A stretch of DNA of 64,000 bases from positions 2,356,001-2,420,000 of the forward strand of contig NZ_LT594621.1 of the NCBI RefSeq assembly GCF_900091655.1. Reading direction: 5' to 3'. Below are positions 44,248 through 52,802 of the stretch, piece by piece (positions within the stretch are counted from its first letter, which is position 1; the number at the start of each line of letters is the position of its first letter). The DNA is from Culturomica massiliensis (GTDB lineage Bacteria; Bacteroidota; Bacteroidia; Bacteroidales; Marinifilaceae). The notes under the pieces are model-generated. The model was not told the origin of the DNA. It made no database searches and worked only from the letters and a program-made list of their open reading frames with translations. Made by a program: the position numbers and the translations under genes.

Positions 44248-45099
44248 ATGACATACACAGCAATAAATTTTACCATCACTCCTTTTTCGGAAGATATCGC
44301 CGATGCACTCATCGCAGAAATAAGTAAATTGGGATACGACGGCTTTCAATACAATGAAAACGGCTTCACCGCCTATATACCTTCTTCCCGTTATAATGAA
44401 AAAGCATTGGATAACCTGAAACTCCCGGATATTCTCCCCTCCACCTATAGAATCGGGAAAAGTTGTGAACAAATTGAAGAACGGGACTGGAATAAAGAAT
44501 GGGAAGAAAACTTTACGCCCATTGTAGTCAACGACCGGATTCAGGTAAGAGCCGGATTTCACGACCCGATTCCGGGTATCGAATATGAAATCATTATCGA
44601 CCCTAAAATGAGCTTCGGAACCGGACATCACGCCACAACAGCCCTGATGCTTGAAACGCTATTGGATTTTGCCCCCCGGATAAAAAACAAAAAAATACTG
44701 GATATGGGATGCGGAACCGGTATACTTTCCATTATGGCCTCCAAAACAGGAGCCCTGAAAATTGTCGGTATCGATATTGACGAATGGGCCTATAACAACG
44801 CCATGGAAAATATCCATACCAACGGTTTAAACAACATTACAATAAAAATCGGAGATGCCTCCTTACTGGAGCAGGAAGGGAAATTCGACTTTATCCTAGC
44901 TAACATCAACCGGAACATTCTTTTGAACGATATGCACCGTTACACAGCTCACCTGGCTGCAAAAGGCTTTTTAATCATGAGCGGCTTTTATTCCCAAGAC
45001 CTGCCCATGATCCGGGAAAAAGCCAAACAATTGGCACTCACCTATCAGACACACAAAGAACAGGACAATTGGGTAGCTGCATCTTTCTACAAAGAATAA
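44248..45099 (+). CDS. prmA: Ribosomal protein L11 methyltransferase PrmA
   Basis: A 283-aa SAM-dependent enzyme that methylates ribosomal protein L11. N-terminal substrate-binding domain, then MSFGTGHHATTALMLE, ILDMGCGTGILSIMASK (motif I) and FILANINRNILLNDM, all typical of PrmA. It lies 19 nt after the rRNA methyltransferase, so both modify the translation machinery from one likely operon. Confidence 0.95.
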   Translation: MTYTAINFTITPFSEDIADALIAEISKLGYDGFQYNENGFTAYIPSSRYNEKALDNLKLPDILPSTYRIGKSCEQIEERDWNKEWEENFTPIVVNDRIQVRAGFHDPIPGIEYEIIIDPKMSFGTGHHATTALMLETLLDFAPRIKNKKILDMGCGTGILSIMASKTGALKIVGIDIDEWAYNNAMENIHTNGLNNITIKIGDASLLEQEGKFDFILANINRNILLNDMHRYTAHLAAKGFLIMSGFYSQDLPMIREKAKQLALTYQTHKEQDNWVAASFYKE

Positions 45100-45322
45100 A
45101 CAATATGTTTATTTTTAAACAATCACTTGTTTAATTGAACACAATATATGATATTTGCACCCGCGAACAGAGATAGCTATTCCGCATATCTTTTTTGTAC
45201 CCACTTCATTTTATTATAAAGTGCCGGTCCTCATTGTAACCGATGAGAAAGATAGAAAATAGCCTTTATTTTCAGTTGCAGAAAAACAATACATTGACAA
45301 CACACTAAGAAATAAAATAAAC
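45100..45322. other. Upstream region of lysC
   Basis: AT-rich, with TATGATATTTG (-7-like, first base mismatch) near 45146-45157. A similar ATATGATATTTGTG occurs near 51660. I see no lysine riboswitch-like structure by eye. Confidence 0.35.
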
Positions 45323-46642
45323 ATGAAAGTTTTAAAATTCGGAGGAACCTCTGTCGGCAGTGCAGACAGAATACGATCGGTAGCTGCATTAATCGACGAC
45401 AACCAACCCAAAATTGTCGTGCTCTCGGCTATGTCCGGCACAACCAATAAGTTATTGGAAATTGCAGATTGCCTGTATCGCACCGACAAGCAAAAAGCGT
45501 TGGACATTATTCAGAATCTGGAACTGAATTATTATATTACCATCAGCGAATTATATGAAACAGAACCTTATATCCGAAAAGCCAAAGAGTTTGTTCAGAC
45601 CGTTTTCACCTATCTGCGTTCATTCATTAACAAAGACTTCTATCCGCTTCAGGAAAAAGCGGTCGTAGCGCAAGGGGAAATCATGTCGACCACCCTGATG
45701 CATTATTACCTGGAGGAATGCGGTATCCCCTCCAGTCTGGTGTCCGCTCTGGAATATATGCGGATCGACAAAGACTGTGAACCGGATTATTTTTACATCC
45801 GGCAAAACCTGCAGCGGGAATTAGCCAAACCGGATATCAGGCCGCTTATCATTACCCAGGGATTTATCTGCCGGAATGCATACGGAGAAATAGACAACCT
45901 CAAACGAGGCGGCAGCGATTATTCTGCGGCACTGGTAGGAGCTGCTATACAGGCTAGCGAAATACAAATATGGACAGACATCGACGGAGTACACAACAAC
46001 GATCCCCGTTTTGTCGAAAATACGAAAGCCATTCGTCATTTGTCTTTCGACGAAGCTGCTGAACTGGCTTATTTCGGTGCCAAAATCCTCCACCCCTCCA
46101 GTATTCAACCGGCTAAAAAAGAAAACATTCCGGTACGCCTGAAAAACACCCTCCATCCCGAGGACGAAGGTACATTAATCACCAAGGAAAGTCCGGCACA
46201 AAACGTCAAGGCTGTTGCAGCCAAAGACGGCATTACGGCCATTAAAATCAAATCAACCAATATGCTGCTGGCTTATGGCTTTCTGCGTAAAGTTTTCGAA
46301 GTTTTCGAATCCTGGAAAACCCCGATCGATATGATCGCAACCTCGGAAGTAGCCGTATCTTTAACGATCGACTGCACCGAACACCTGGAAAATATAATCA
46401 AAGACCTTGAAAAATTCGGCACGATAGAAGTCGATAGTAACCTGTCCATTATATGTATTGTCGGTGATTTTTCGGCAGCCAAAACCGGCCTGGGTGCAAA
46501 AGTATTAAATGCTCTGTCTCATGTTCCTTTGTGTATGATCTCTTACGGAGGAAGCGAACACAACATTTCCTTTCTCGTAAAACAAGAAGACAAGCAACAA
46601 GCCTTACGCGACCTGAGTGCCCAACTGCTTGAAAAAGAATAA
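45323..46642 (+). CDS. lysC: Aspartate kinase
   Basis: A 439-aa monofunctional aspartokinase, first step of the aspartate-derived amino acids and of diaminopimelate. Motifs KFGGTSVGSA at the N-terminus and RGGSDYSAALVGAAI, then two ACT-type regulatory segments in the C-terminal third (AIKIKSTNMLLAYGFLRKVFEVFE; IICIVGDFSAAKTGLG). The ACT domains imply feedback control by lysine or threonine. It sits upstream of lysA. Confidence 0.95.
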   Translation: MKVLKFGGTSVGSADRIRSVAALIDDNQPKIVVLSAMSGTTNKLLEIADCLYRTDKQKALDIIQNLELNYYITISELYETEPYIRKAKEFVQTVFTYLRSFINKDFYPLQEKAVVAQGEIMSTTLMHYYLEECGIPSSLVSALEYMRIDKDCEPDYFYIRQNLQRELAKPDIRPLIITQGFICRNAYGEIDNLKRGGSDYSAALVGAAIQASEIQIWTDIDGVHNNDPRFVENTKAIRHLSFDEAAELAYFGAKILHPSSIQPAKKENIPVRLKNTLHPEDEGTLITKESPAQNVKAVAAKDGITAIKIKSTNMLLAYGFLRKVFEVFESWKTPIDMIATSEVAVSLTIDCTEHLENIIKDLEKFGTIEVDSNLSIICIVGDFSAAKTGLGAKVLNALSHVPLCMISYGGSEHNISFLVKQEDKQQALRDLSAQLLEKE

Positions 46643-46651
46643 ATGAATTCA

Positions 46652-46736
46652 TATAAATTGGAAATTGCAGATTGCAAATTTTAAATTGTTTGCCACTTGA
46701 TTCGATATCAGATTTTTAATCTAAAATTAAAACATC
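46652..46736. repeat. AT-rich hairpin repeat between lysC and lysA
   Basis: AATTGCAGATTGCAAATTTTAAATTGTTTGCCACTTGATTCGATATCAGATTTTTAATCTAAAATT. The core is TTGCCA...TGATTCG.TATCAGA, the same as near 48 kb. Confidence 0.7.
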
Positions 46737-46737
46737 C

Positions 46738-46751
46738 ACGGACTTAAGTCC
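46738..46751. promoter_or_regulatory. 14-bp palindrome just upstream of lysA
   Basis: CGGACTTAAGTCCG, a perfect palindrome 20 nt before the lysA start, sharing GGACTTA with the folE palindrome. Candidate operator; function unknown. Confidence 0.4.
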
Positions 46752-46771
46752 GGAACTTACAATATAAACCA

Positions 46772-47914
46772 ATGGTGTTCACAGAAAAATTAAGGGAAAT
46801 ACAAACCCCCTGTTATTACTATAATATCGAACTATTAAAGAAAACGCTGGAAAAAATAAATACCGAATCGGGAAAATATCCGGCTTTTCATGTCCATTAT
46901 GCAGTCAAAGCCAATGCAAACCCGGTCCTGTTGCAAATCATCAGCAGCTACGGGATAGGAGCAGATTGTGTCAGCGGTAACGAAATACAACGCGCATTGG
47001 AATGCGGCTTTCCTGTGGATAAGATCGTTTATGCCGGAGTCGGGAAAAGCGATGCGGAAATCGAAATCGCTCTGCAAAACGATATCTTTTGTTTCAACAG
47101 CGAATCTCTGCCGGAAATCCGCGTCATCAATGAAATTGCCGGGCGAATGCACAAGAAAGCCCGTATCGCTTTAAGGATAAACCCGAATGTCGATGCCCAT
47201 ACCCACCATTACATTACAACCGGTATAGAAGAAAACAAATTCGGTATTTACCTGTATGATTTAAATCATGTGATCGAAGAAACGCTTCAACTGCCTCACA
47301 CCGAACTGATCGGCCTGCATTTCCACATCGGTTCCCAAATTACCGATATGAATGTATTCCGCAGCCTGTGCCTGAAAGTTAACGAAATCCAGCAACAGTT
47401 ACAAAACAGAGGTATCCGTCTTCCGCATGTCAACTTCGGCGGCGGGTTAGGTACCGAATACAATACCCCCTATGGAGAACCGATTGCCGACTTTGAAAAC
47501 TATTTCGCGACTTTCGCCCGATTTTACGAACCGCTTCCTCATCAACACATTCATTTTGAATTAGGCCGTTCCGTAATTGCACATTGCGGGGATCTAATCG
47601 CCAAAGTGTTGTATGTAAAAGAAGGACGGAATAAAAAATTTGCCATTCTCGACGCCGGTATGAATGACCTGTTACGACCGGCCCTTTACCAGGCATTTCA
47701 CAAAATCGAGAATATCAGTTCCGACCGGCCGGAAGAAAAATACGACGTTGTCGGTCCGATATGCGAATCTTCGGATTGTTTCGGCAAAGATGTTTCCCTG
47801 AATGAAGTATCCCGGGGCGACCTGATCGTCATTCATACGGCCGGAGCCTATGGCGAAACCATGTCTTCCCGTTACAATCTAAGGGATCTGCCGCAAACTT
47901 ATTTCTCTGAGTAA
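46772..47914 (+). CDS. lysA: Diaminopimelate decarboxylase
   Basis: A 380-aa PLP-dependent, fold-type III enzyme that converts meso-diaminopimelate to lysine. PLP-lysine in HYAVKANANPVLL; further motifs HFHIGSQITD, NFGGGLG, and the substrate-binding CESSDCFGKD near the C-terminus. It is on the same strand as lysC and 129 nt away, separated by a repeat and a palindrome. It ends near the 48-kb terminator. Confidence 0.95.
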   Translation: MVFTEKLREIQTPCYYYNIELLKKTLEKINTESGKYPAFHVHYAVKANANPVLLQIISSYGIGADCVSGNEIQRALECGFPVDKIVYAGVGKSDAEIEIALQNDIFCFNSESLPEIRVINEIAGRMHKKARIALRINPNVDAHTHHYITTGIEENKFGIYLYDLNHVIEETLQLPHTELIGLHFHIGSQITDMNVFRSLCLKVNEIQQQLQNRGIRLPHVNFGGGLGTEYNTPYGEPIADFENYFATFARFYEPLPHQHIHFELGRSVIAHCGDLIAKVLYVKEGRNKKFAILDAGMNDLLRPALYQAFHKIENISSDRPEEKYDVVGPICESSDCFGKDVSLNEVSRGDLIVIHTAGAYGETMSSRYNLRDLPQTYFSE

Positions 47915-47919
47915 TAAAA

Positions 47920-48022
47920 TCGTTTATACAAATTATAAATTTTAGATTGTAAATTGCCTGGCAAACAGATTCGTTATCAGACTCTTTTAATCTAAAATCG
48001 TAAATCGTAAATCATAAATAAA
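47920..48022. repeat. AT-rich hairpin repeat after lysA
   Basis: Left arm ATTTTAGATTGTAAATTGCC, core TGGCAAACAGATTCGTTATC, right arm AATCTAAAATCGTAAATCG. The best-preserved core example with the lysC-lysA copy. Confidence 0.75.
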
Positions 48023-48025
48023 ACG

Positions 48026-48073
48026 CCCCTAAAAAATGCGGTGCACCTGTAAAAATGCCGCATTTTTTAGGGG
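48026..48073. terminator. Convergent hairpin between lysA and floA
   Basis: A perfect 16-bp stem: CCCCTAAAAAATGCGG (48026-48041) and CCGCATTTTTTAGGGG (48058-48073), 16-nt loop, between convergent genes. Confidence 0.85.
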
Positions 48074-48094
48074 ACAATCTCCGGCTAACTTTTA

Positions 48095-49093
48095 CTATGT
48101 CAACTTATCCGATTTCTTCTTTTTATCTTCCGGTTTAGCAATAGATTCCCGCATTTGGGTATCTGCTTCGATATTTTTCATCCGGTAATAATCCATTACC
48201 CCCAAATTACCGGAACGGAATGCATCTGCCATAGCCAACGGCACGTGAGCCTCTGCTTCGATCACTTTGGCTTTCATCTCCTGTGCCAAAGCCTTCATTT
48301 CCTGTTCTTTGGCAACAGCCATTGCCCTTCTTTCCTCTGCTTTTGCCTGTGCAATTTTCAAATCGGCATCGGCCTGGTCAATCTGTAAACCGGCACCGAT
48401 ATTCTTACCGACATCAATATCGGCAATATCGATAGACAAAATTTCAAAAGCTGTTCCGGAATCCAAACCTTTTTCCAACACGACCTTGGATATAAAATCC
48501 GGATTCTCCATCACAGATTTGTGTGAATCGGACGAACCGATAGAAGAGACAATACCTTCCCCGACACGCGCCAATATCGTTTCTTCTCCGGCACCTCCGA
48601 CCAAACGCTTGATATTGGCCCGTACCGTTACCCGTGCTTTAGCGATCAACTGAATACCGTCCTTGGCCACGGCCGTCACCGGCGGAGTATTGATTACCTT
48701 CGGGTTGACACTCATTTGTACGGCCTCAAAAACGTCCCGGCCGGCCAAATCCACAGCAGTCGCAATCTGAAATGTCAAATCGATATTTGCCTTCGACGCG
48801 GATACCAATGCATGCACAACCTGTGCCACATGTCCTCCGGCCAGATAATGGGCCTCGAGCATATCCCGGTATAACTCGATTCCGGCTTTCTTCCCTTCGA
48901 TCATAGCCCCCACAATAACCGTCGGCGGCACTTTACGCCACCTCATCAATATCAACTGTAAAAGCGAAATTTTTACATCCGACACCAACGCCTGAAACCA
49001 CAAACCCAGCGGGATAAGGTACAAAATAATCCACAAAAGGAACAGACCGCCTACGATCGCCGCAATCAAAATAATGACTGAATTATTATCCAT
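48095..49093 (-). CDS. floA: Flotillin-like protein FloA
   Basis: A 332-aa membrane-associated scaffold protein of functional membrane microdomains. N-terminal hydrophobic hairpin (VIILIAAIVGGLFLLWIILYLIPLG) then the UPF0365/FloA body (AVDLAGRDVFEAVQMSVNPKVI, EETILARVGEGIVSSIGSSDSHK, Gln/Ala-rich coiled-coil DADLKIAQAKAEERRAMAVAKE). Its start overlaps the upstream nfeD-like gene by 8 nt, so they are translationally coupled. Confidence 0.95.
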   Translation of the reverse strand: MDNNSVIILIAAIVGGLFLLWIILYLIPLGLWFQALVSDVKISLLQLILMRWRKVPPTVIVGAMIEGKKAGIELYRDMLEAHYLAGGHVAQVVHALVSASKANIDLTFQIATAVDLAGRDVFEAVQMSVNPKVINTPPVTAVAKDGIQLIAKARVTVRANIKRLVGGAGEETILARVGEGIVSSIGSSDSHKSVMENPDFISKVVLEKGLDSGTAFEILSIDIADIDVGKNIGAGLQIDQADADLKIAQAKAEERRAMAVAKEQEMKALAQEMKAKVIEAEAHVPLAMADAFRSGNLGVMDYYRMKNIEADTQMRESIAKPEDKKKKSDKLT

Positions 49094-49562
49094 ACAAACT
49101 GTCTTTTAATTTAACAACAATTTTATCTCTATATACTTTCACAACTTCTACCTTACTATTGGCATCGACATAGCCGTCTTCAGATAAAGCCTCCACAACC
49201 GATTCCCCGATTTTCACTTTTCCCATCGGTGCCAGCCGGCCGATGCAGACACCGCAATCTCCGGGCCGTATACGCTCGTCTACCGGCTCCACTGTTCCAT
49301 CGATCTTACTTTCCAGACTCAATCTTTTCCAGGTTTGAGCCCGCAAAACATACCACGTCAGTACACATCCCCCCAACGCCGTCCCCAACACCACCAGGTG
49401 ACCGGTTTTCGTCCCAAAAAACTCATACCCCAAATAAACACCGAAACACAAACAGGCAAAACCGATCAATCCCACGATATTTACACCGGGAAAAACCAGA
49501 AATTCCAATATCAGCAACACAAAACCGATTAAAATAAGTACGATCAAAACCAACCATTCCAT
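49086..49562 (-). CDS. NfeD-like membrane protein
   Basis: A 158-aa protein with three or four membrane helices (MEWLVLIVLILIGFVLLILEFLVFPG; VGLIGFACLCFGVYLGY) and a C-terminal OB-fold domain (GDCGVCIGRLAPMGKVKIGESVVEALSEDGYV). NfeD proteins are coupled to flotillins and modulate microdomain function. Start ATG 49562; the longer frame from a TTG is not family-like. Overlaps floA by 8 nt. Confidence 0.9.
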   Translation of the reverse strand: MEWLVLIVLILIGFVLLILEFLVFPGVNIVGLIGFACLCFGVYLGYEFFGTKTGHLVVLGTALGGCVLTWYVLRAQTWKRLSLESKIDGTVEPVDERIRPGDCGVCIGRLAPMGKVKIGESVVEALSEDGYVDANSKVEVVKVYRDKIVVKLKDSLYG

Positions 49563-49740
49563 AACCCTTATAATTAGTTTACGATTTTTGATCCCTAATA
49601 CTCTCCCTGCCAATCCCCCTACACTCCGAAATAAAAACAACCCTCCGGCCTTTTCCGTATCTCACGACCTCATGAAGGCACCGGCTTTTCCCGGCAATTT
49701 ATCTCTTTTGCCGATAAAGATATAAAAAAAACGTTAATAA

Positions 49741-50616
49741 TCAACACCCCAACAACATTCTCAACCGATCATACAGTGCCGGCGTTACAGGTATCAAGGG
49801 TAATCTGAGACTATTATTCCGGATAATTCCTTTCAGATGCAAAGCTGCTTTTATACCTGCCGGATTTCCTTCGGCGAACAAAGCCTGAAACAATTCACTC
49901 AATTGTAAATGTATCTCCGCAGCTTCCCCGAACTTGCCCACTTGTGCCAAATGCACCATAGCTGAAAATTCACGGGAGCAGGCATTGGCAATCACAGAAA
50001 TAACACCTTCCACCCCGATGGCCATCAAAGGCAGGGTAATCCCATCATCCCCCGAAACAACAGTAAAATCATGCCGTTTGAATTTCAGTATCTCACTGAT
50101 TTGTGCGAAATTACCGCTAGCCTCCTTGATTCCGATAATATTCGGACAATCGTTCGACAAACGGACAACCGTAGATGCCGCCAGATTGGCAACGGTACGT
50201 CCCGGTACATTATACAGGAAAACAGGTAACGGCGAACATGCTCCGATAGCTTTAAAATGCTGATACATTCCCTCCTGTGAAGGTTTATTGTAATAAGGGA
50301 CAACGCTCAAAACAGCGTCACAGACATCGGCATAAGGAAATTCCTGTAATTTCTTCACAACTTCAGCCGTATTGTTTCCACCGATACCGACCATCACCGG
50401 TACCCGTTTGTTATTTTTCTCCAGAATCAAACGCAACACCTCCATGCGTTCGGCTTCCGACATTGTAGCTGCTTCCGAAGTCGTACCCAAAGCAACCAGA
50501 TAATCGACACCTCCGGCAATCACATCATCCACCAAGCCTCCCAATGCCACCTCATCTATTTTTCCGTTTTCATCAAACGGAGTTACCAAAGCAACCCCTA
50601 CTCCTTTAAATTTCAT
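49741..50616 (-). CDS. dapA: 4-hydroxy-tetrahydrodipicolinate synthase
   Basis: A 291-aa TIM-barrel enzyme that condenses pyruvate with aspartate semialdehyde in the diaminopimelate pathway. Motifs GTTSEAATMSEAER, the catalytic Tyr in VPYYNKPSQEGMY, the FLYNVPGRTVANL stretch, and the Schiff-base Lys in GIKEASGNFAQ. It follows the DUF6913 gene after 1 nt, so the two are coupled. Complements lysC and lysA encoded nearby on the other strand. Confidence 0.96.
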   Translation of the reverse strand: MKFKGVGVALVTPFDENGKIDEVALGGLVDDVIAGGVDYLVALGTTSEAATMSEAERMEVLRLILEKNNKRVPVMVGIGGNNTAEVVKKLQEFPYADVCDAVLSVVPYYNKPSQEGMYQHFKAIGACSPLPVFLYNVPGRTVANLAASTVVRLSNDCPNIIGIKEASGNFAQISEILKFKRHDFTVVSGDDGITLPLMAIGVEGVISVIANACSREFSAMVHLAQVGKFGEAAEIHLQLSELFQALFAEGNPAGIKAALHLKGIIRNNSLRLPLIPVTPALYDRLRMLLGC

Positions 50617-50617
50617 A

Positions 50618-51136
50618 TCAATATTCCTTTAAATCCGATAACAATTTTGCTAACTCTCCAATGAAAACCACAGGATCAGAAATTCCTTTCAAAACAATAT
50701 CCGCTTCAAAGCCTTCTTTTTCCATCCCGACTTTACATTTCGCCTGCGAATTCTTTAACACATAGTCGACGAGAACATTGGATTCACGGGTCAAGTCGAT
50801 CAGTAAATCATAAGGTTTTTCCAGCACATGAAACAGCTTATCATTCATAATTTTTCCTCCGAACCCTACATCCTCCGCCTTGACATATACGACATCATCC
50901 ACCTGCAATCCCTGATAATTAGCCGGCAAAAAACACACCTTATCCATTTTCACTTCCGGGAATTTCTCCCGGATCGTTTCCAAGCCCGGCTGCTCCCCAA
51001 CCCCCGCAATCCAAAATACCACCCCGCTTTTAACGGTATGCATATGACTATATTCCTTTTCCCGTCGTACCTCTGTCATTTTCCTCGCCAGCGAATCTCC
51101 TTTCATACGCTGGAAAATGCTCTTTATTATTTTCAT
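50618..51136 (-). CDS. DUF6913-type protein upstream of dapA
   Basis: A 172-aa protein (MKIIKSIFQRMKGDSLARKM...). It has no signal peptide or membrane helix. The fold shows alternating beta/alpha pattern with FWIAGVGEQPGLETIREKF, VCFLPANYQGLQVDD and LLIDLTRESNVLVDYVLKNSQAKCKVGMEKEGFEADI. This matches DUF6913 of Bacteroidota, typically next to dapA. The function is not known. Translationally linked to dapA. Confidence 0.75.
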   Translation of the reverse strand: MKIIKSIFQRMKGDSLARKMTEVRREKEYSHMHTVKSGVVFWIAGVGEQPGLETIREKFPEVKMDKVCFLPANYQGLQVDDVVYVKAEDVGFGGKIMNDKLFHVLEKPYDLLIDLTRESNVLVDYVLKNSQAKCKVGMEKEGFEADIVLKGISDPVVFIGELAKLLSDLKEY

Positions 51137-51374
51137 ACGTCTCTTATTTGCTTTCGGCCGTCACACCGACCTCACCCTATTATGTCTTCCGGTACCTCTA
51201 CCGATACGGAATTTATAGCTTCTCTCCTCCGTGCTTACAAAAATAACAATTTAAATAGAACCCTCGTTATTTTATTACTTTTACAACAGAATTTCATAGA
51301 AAAATAAAAAAAACAACAAAACATTTGCACAATTCATGAAAGCTGTCTATATTTGCACCGCTTTAGAGAACAAC

Positions 51375-51450
51375 GGACTCGTAGCTTAATGGATAGAGCA
51401 CTTGGTTACGGCCCAAGAGGTTGTGGGTTCGACTCCCGCCGAGTTCACCA
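51375..51450 (+). tRNA. tRNA-Arg (ACG anticodon), CCA encoded
   Basis: Acceptor GGACTCG/CGAGTTC, D arm GCTT...GAGC, anticodon stem CTTGG/CCAAG with loop TTACGGC (anticodon ACG), T arm TGTGGG-TTCGACT-CCCGC. Discriminator A and CCA (51448-51450) are encoded. A terminator follows. Confidence 0.97.
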
Positions 51451-51462
51451 GATCAAAAAGCG

Positions 51463-51500
51463 AACTCCTGAAAATCAAAATTTTCAGGAGTTTTTCTTTT
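51463..51500 (+). terminator. Terminator after tRNA-Arg
   Basis: AACTCCTGAAAA (51463-51474) pairs with TTTTCAGGAGTT (51481-51492), followed by a T-run. Confidence 0.9.
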
Positions 51501-51740
51501 ATCAGACTTACCGGAAACACAACAAAATCCCATGCAGCACAGAGCGATGAGCGGCAAAATACAACTGACAATCAGATACCCTTTTATAACTTCACAGAAT
51601 TTATCTTTGCCGGAAAGCAACAACTAACAGCAGAATGTTCATTTTCATTCTCAAACAGTATATGATATTTGTGAAAAATACCCAGCAACAGGTCTGATTT
51701 ATCTATAATTTCAAGTTTTACCAGTCTTCCTTTTTAAATT
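51501..51740. other. Intergenic region, no gene seen
   Basis: Mostly AT-rich. ATATGATATTTGTG near 51660 resembles the lysC upstream box. No protein or RNA gene is convincing. Confidence 0.4.
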
Positions 51741-51836
51741 TCACGCAAACGTGCAAAATGAAATATCGGAATCTTCTTCAAATTCCTCTGCTTTGATGTC
51801 GGGGAAATCATCATACCCGCCTCCCCGATTAATCCT

Positions 51837-52202
51837 CTATCCTCGAAGAATAGCTGCCGGAATAAGTCCCAACAGTCCCATGAGGGCGGATATACCCAAA
51901 GCAACAGGCCAGGTTTCCTTACCATAGACAGAAGCACCGTCCACCCAAACTAATCCCAACCAGCAAAGTAAACCTGTCAATACAAAAGATACCAAGTAAT
52001 AATATAACCCGTTTGAATACAGCGACGCAACCAGTCCATGAAACGATCCCGCATACAGGGCGAGCAAAGGAACTGCCAGAACATAACCGATGCCGGCCAA
52101 CCAACCACTCCCTGCTCCCCACATTTCCTCATATATACAATATAGCGGAAAAGGCAATACCAGCACACTTTCGGTCAGAAAAACAAGAAGCGCTTTGAAC
52201 AT
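51837..52202 (-). CDS. Small four-helix membrane protein of unknown function
   Basis: A 121-aa protein, mostly hydrophobic, about four helices (LLVFLTESVLVLPFPLYCIY; AGIGYVLAVPLLALYAGSF; YYYLVSFVLTGLLCWLGLV; PVALGISALMGLLGLIPAAI). I recognise no family. It ends at a TAG, but the same frame continues for 31 more codons with coding-like, acidic sequence (GGGYDDFPDIKAEEFEED) to a TGA at 51741. This could be a nonsense mutation in a ~153-aa protein or chance. It sits 32 nt downstream of the next gene on this strand, probably cotranscribed. Confidence 0.65.
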   Translation of the reverse strand: MFKALLVFLTESVLVLPFPLYCIYEEMWGAGSGWLAGIGYVLAVPLLALYAGSFHGLVASLYSNGLYYYLVSFVLTGLLCWLGLVWVDGASVYGKETWPVALGISALMGLLGLIPAAILRG

Positions 52203-52234
52203 AGACCTTTATTTAAAAATAGCTGAAAAAAGGA

Positions 52235-52693
52235 TCATTTCCCCGAAAACCATCTTCCCAATGACGCCATCAATTTCCGGAACCATCCTTCCCGGGGAGC
52301 TTCATACTCGGCCTGCACCTCGTCCCGGAAATCTTTCCAGCTTTCGAACGAAGCTGTTTCCGGACCTTCCAAAAAACCGCCAGTGCCGGTATCCACAGCC
52401 CGGCAAGCAAACGCCTGGCACATCGCTTCAATCAAATCATAAGGAGCTTCATTCCCCCGGATAGCCAGCATAATATCGTTTTGCACCTCTTCTTCCTCCA
52501 GCATAATTTCCACCGAATAATTGTCCGTAAACACCACCGGCCAATTCGGATCCGTAAAATCCGCCTCCGGGTAATTCTGTCGCAACCAGGCGTGCACCTC
52601 GGATTTCGCAGCAATTGGCAGTGGCTTTTCAATTTCGTCCGGACTGGACTCCTGATTGGTTTCACTCTTAATCAAATATACGTCCCAACTCAT
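52235..52693 (-). CDS. Uncharacterised cytoplasmic protein (MSWDVYLIK-type)
   Basis: A 152-aa acidic protein starting MSWDVYLIKSETNQ. Its central part (DPNWPVVFTDNYSVEIMLEEEE, IRGNEAPYDLIEAMCQAF) resembles small proteins found near polymorphic-toxin immunity genes, but I cannot confirm that. It has no signal peptide. It precedes the small membrane protein by 32 nt. Function unknown. Confidence 0.7.
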   Translation of the reverse strand: MSWDVYLIKSETNQESSPDEIEKPLPIAAKSEVHAWLRQNYPEADFTDPNWPVVFTDNYSVEIMLEEEEVQNDIMLAIRGNEAPYDLIEAMCQAFACRAVDTGTGGFLEGPETASFESWKDFRDEVQAEYEAPREGWFRKLMASLGRWFSGK

Positions 52694-52802
52694 ATCGTTT
52701 CAATTTTAAAAACACCCAAAAAATAACATTACCGGAATAACCCAACAATACTAATGACACAGACTGTCTGCCAAACCGGATACTGTAGATTTTTCTATTG
52801 AA

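Noticed and set aside
45100..45322. Lysine riboswitch before lysC
   Set aside because: No multi-helix junction or conserved purine-rich core is visible by eye.
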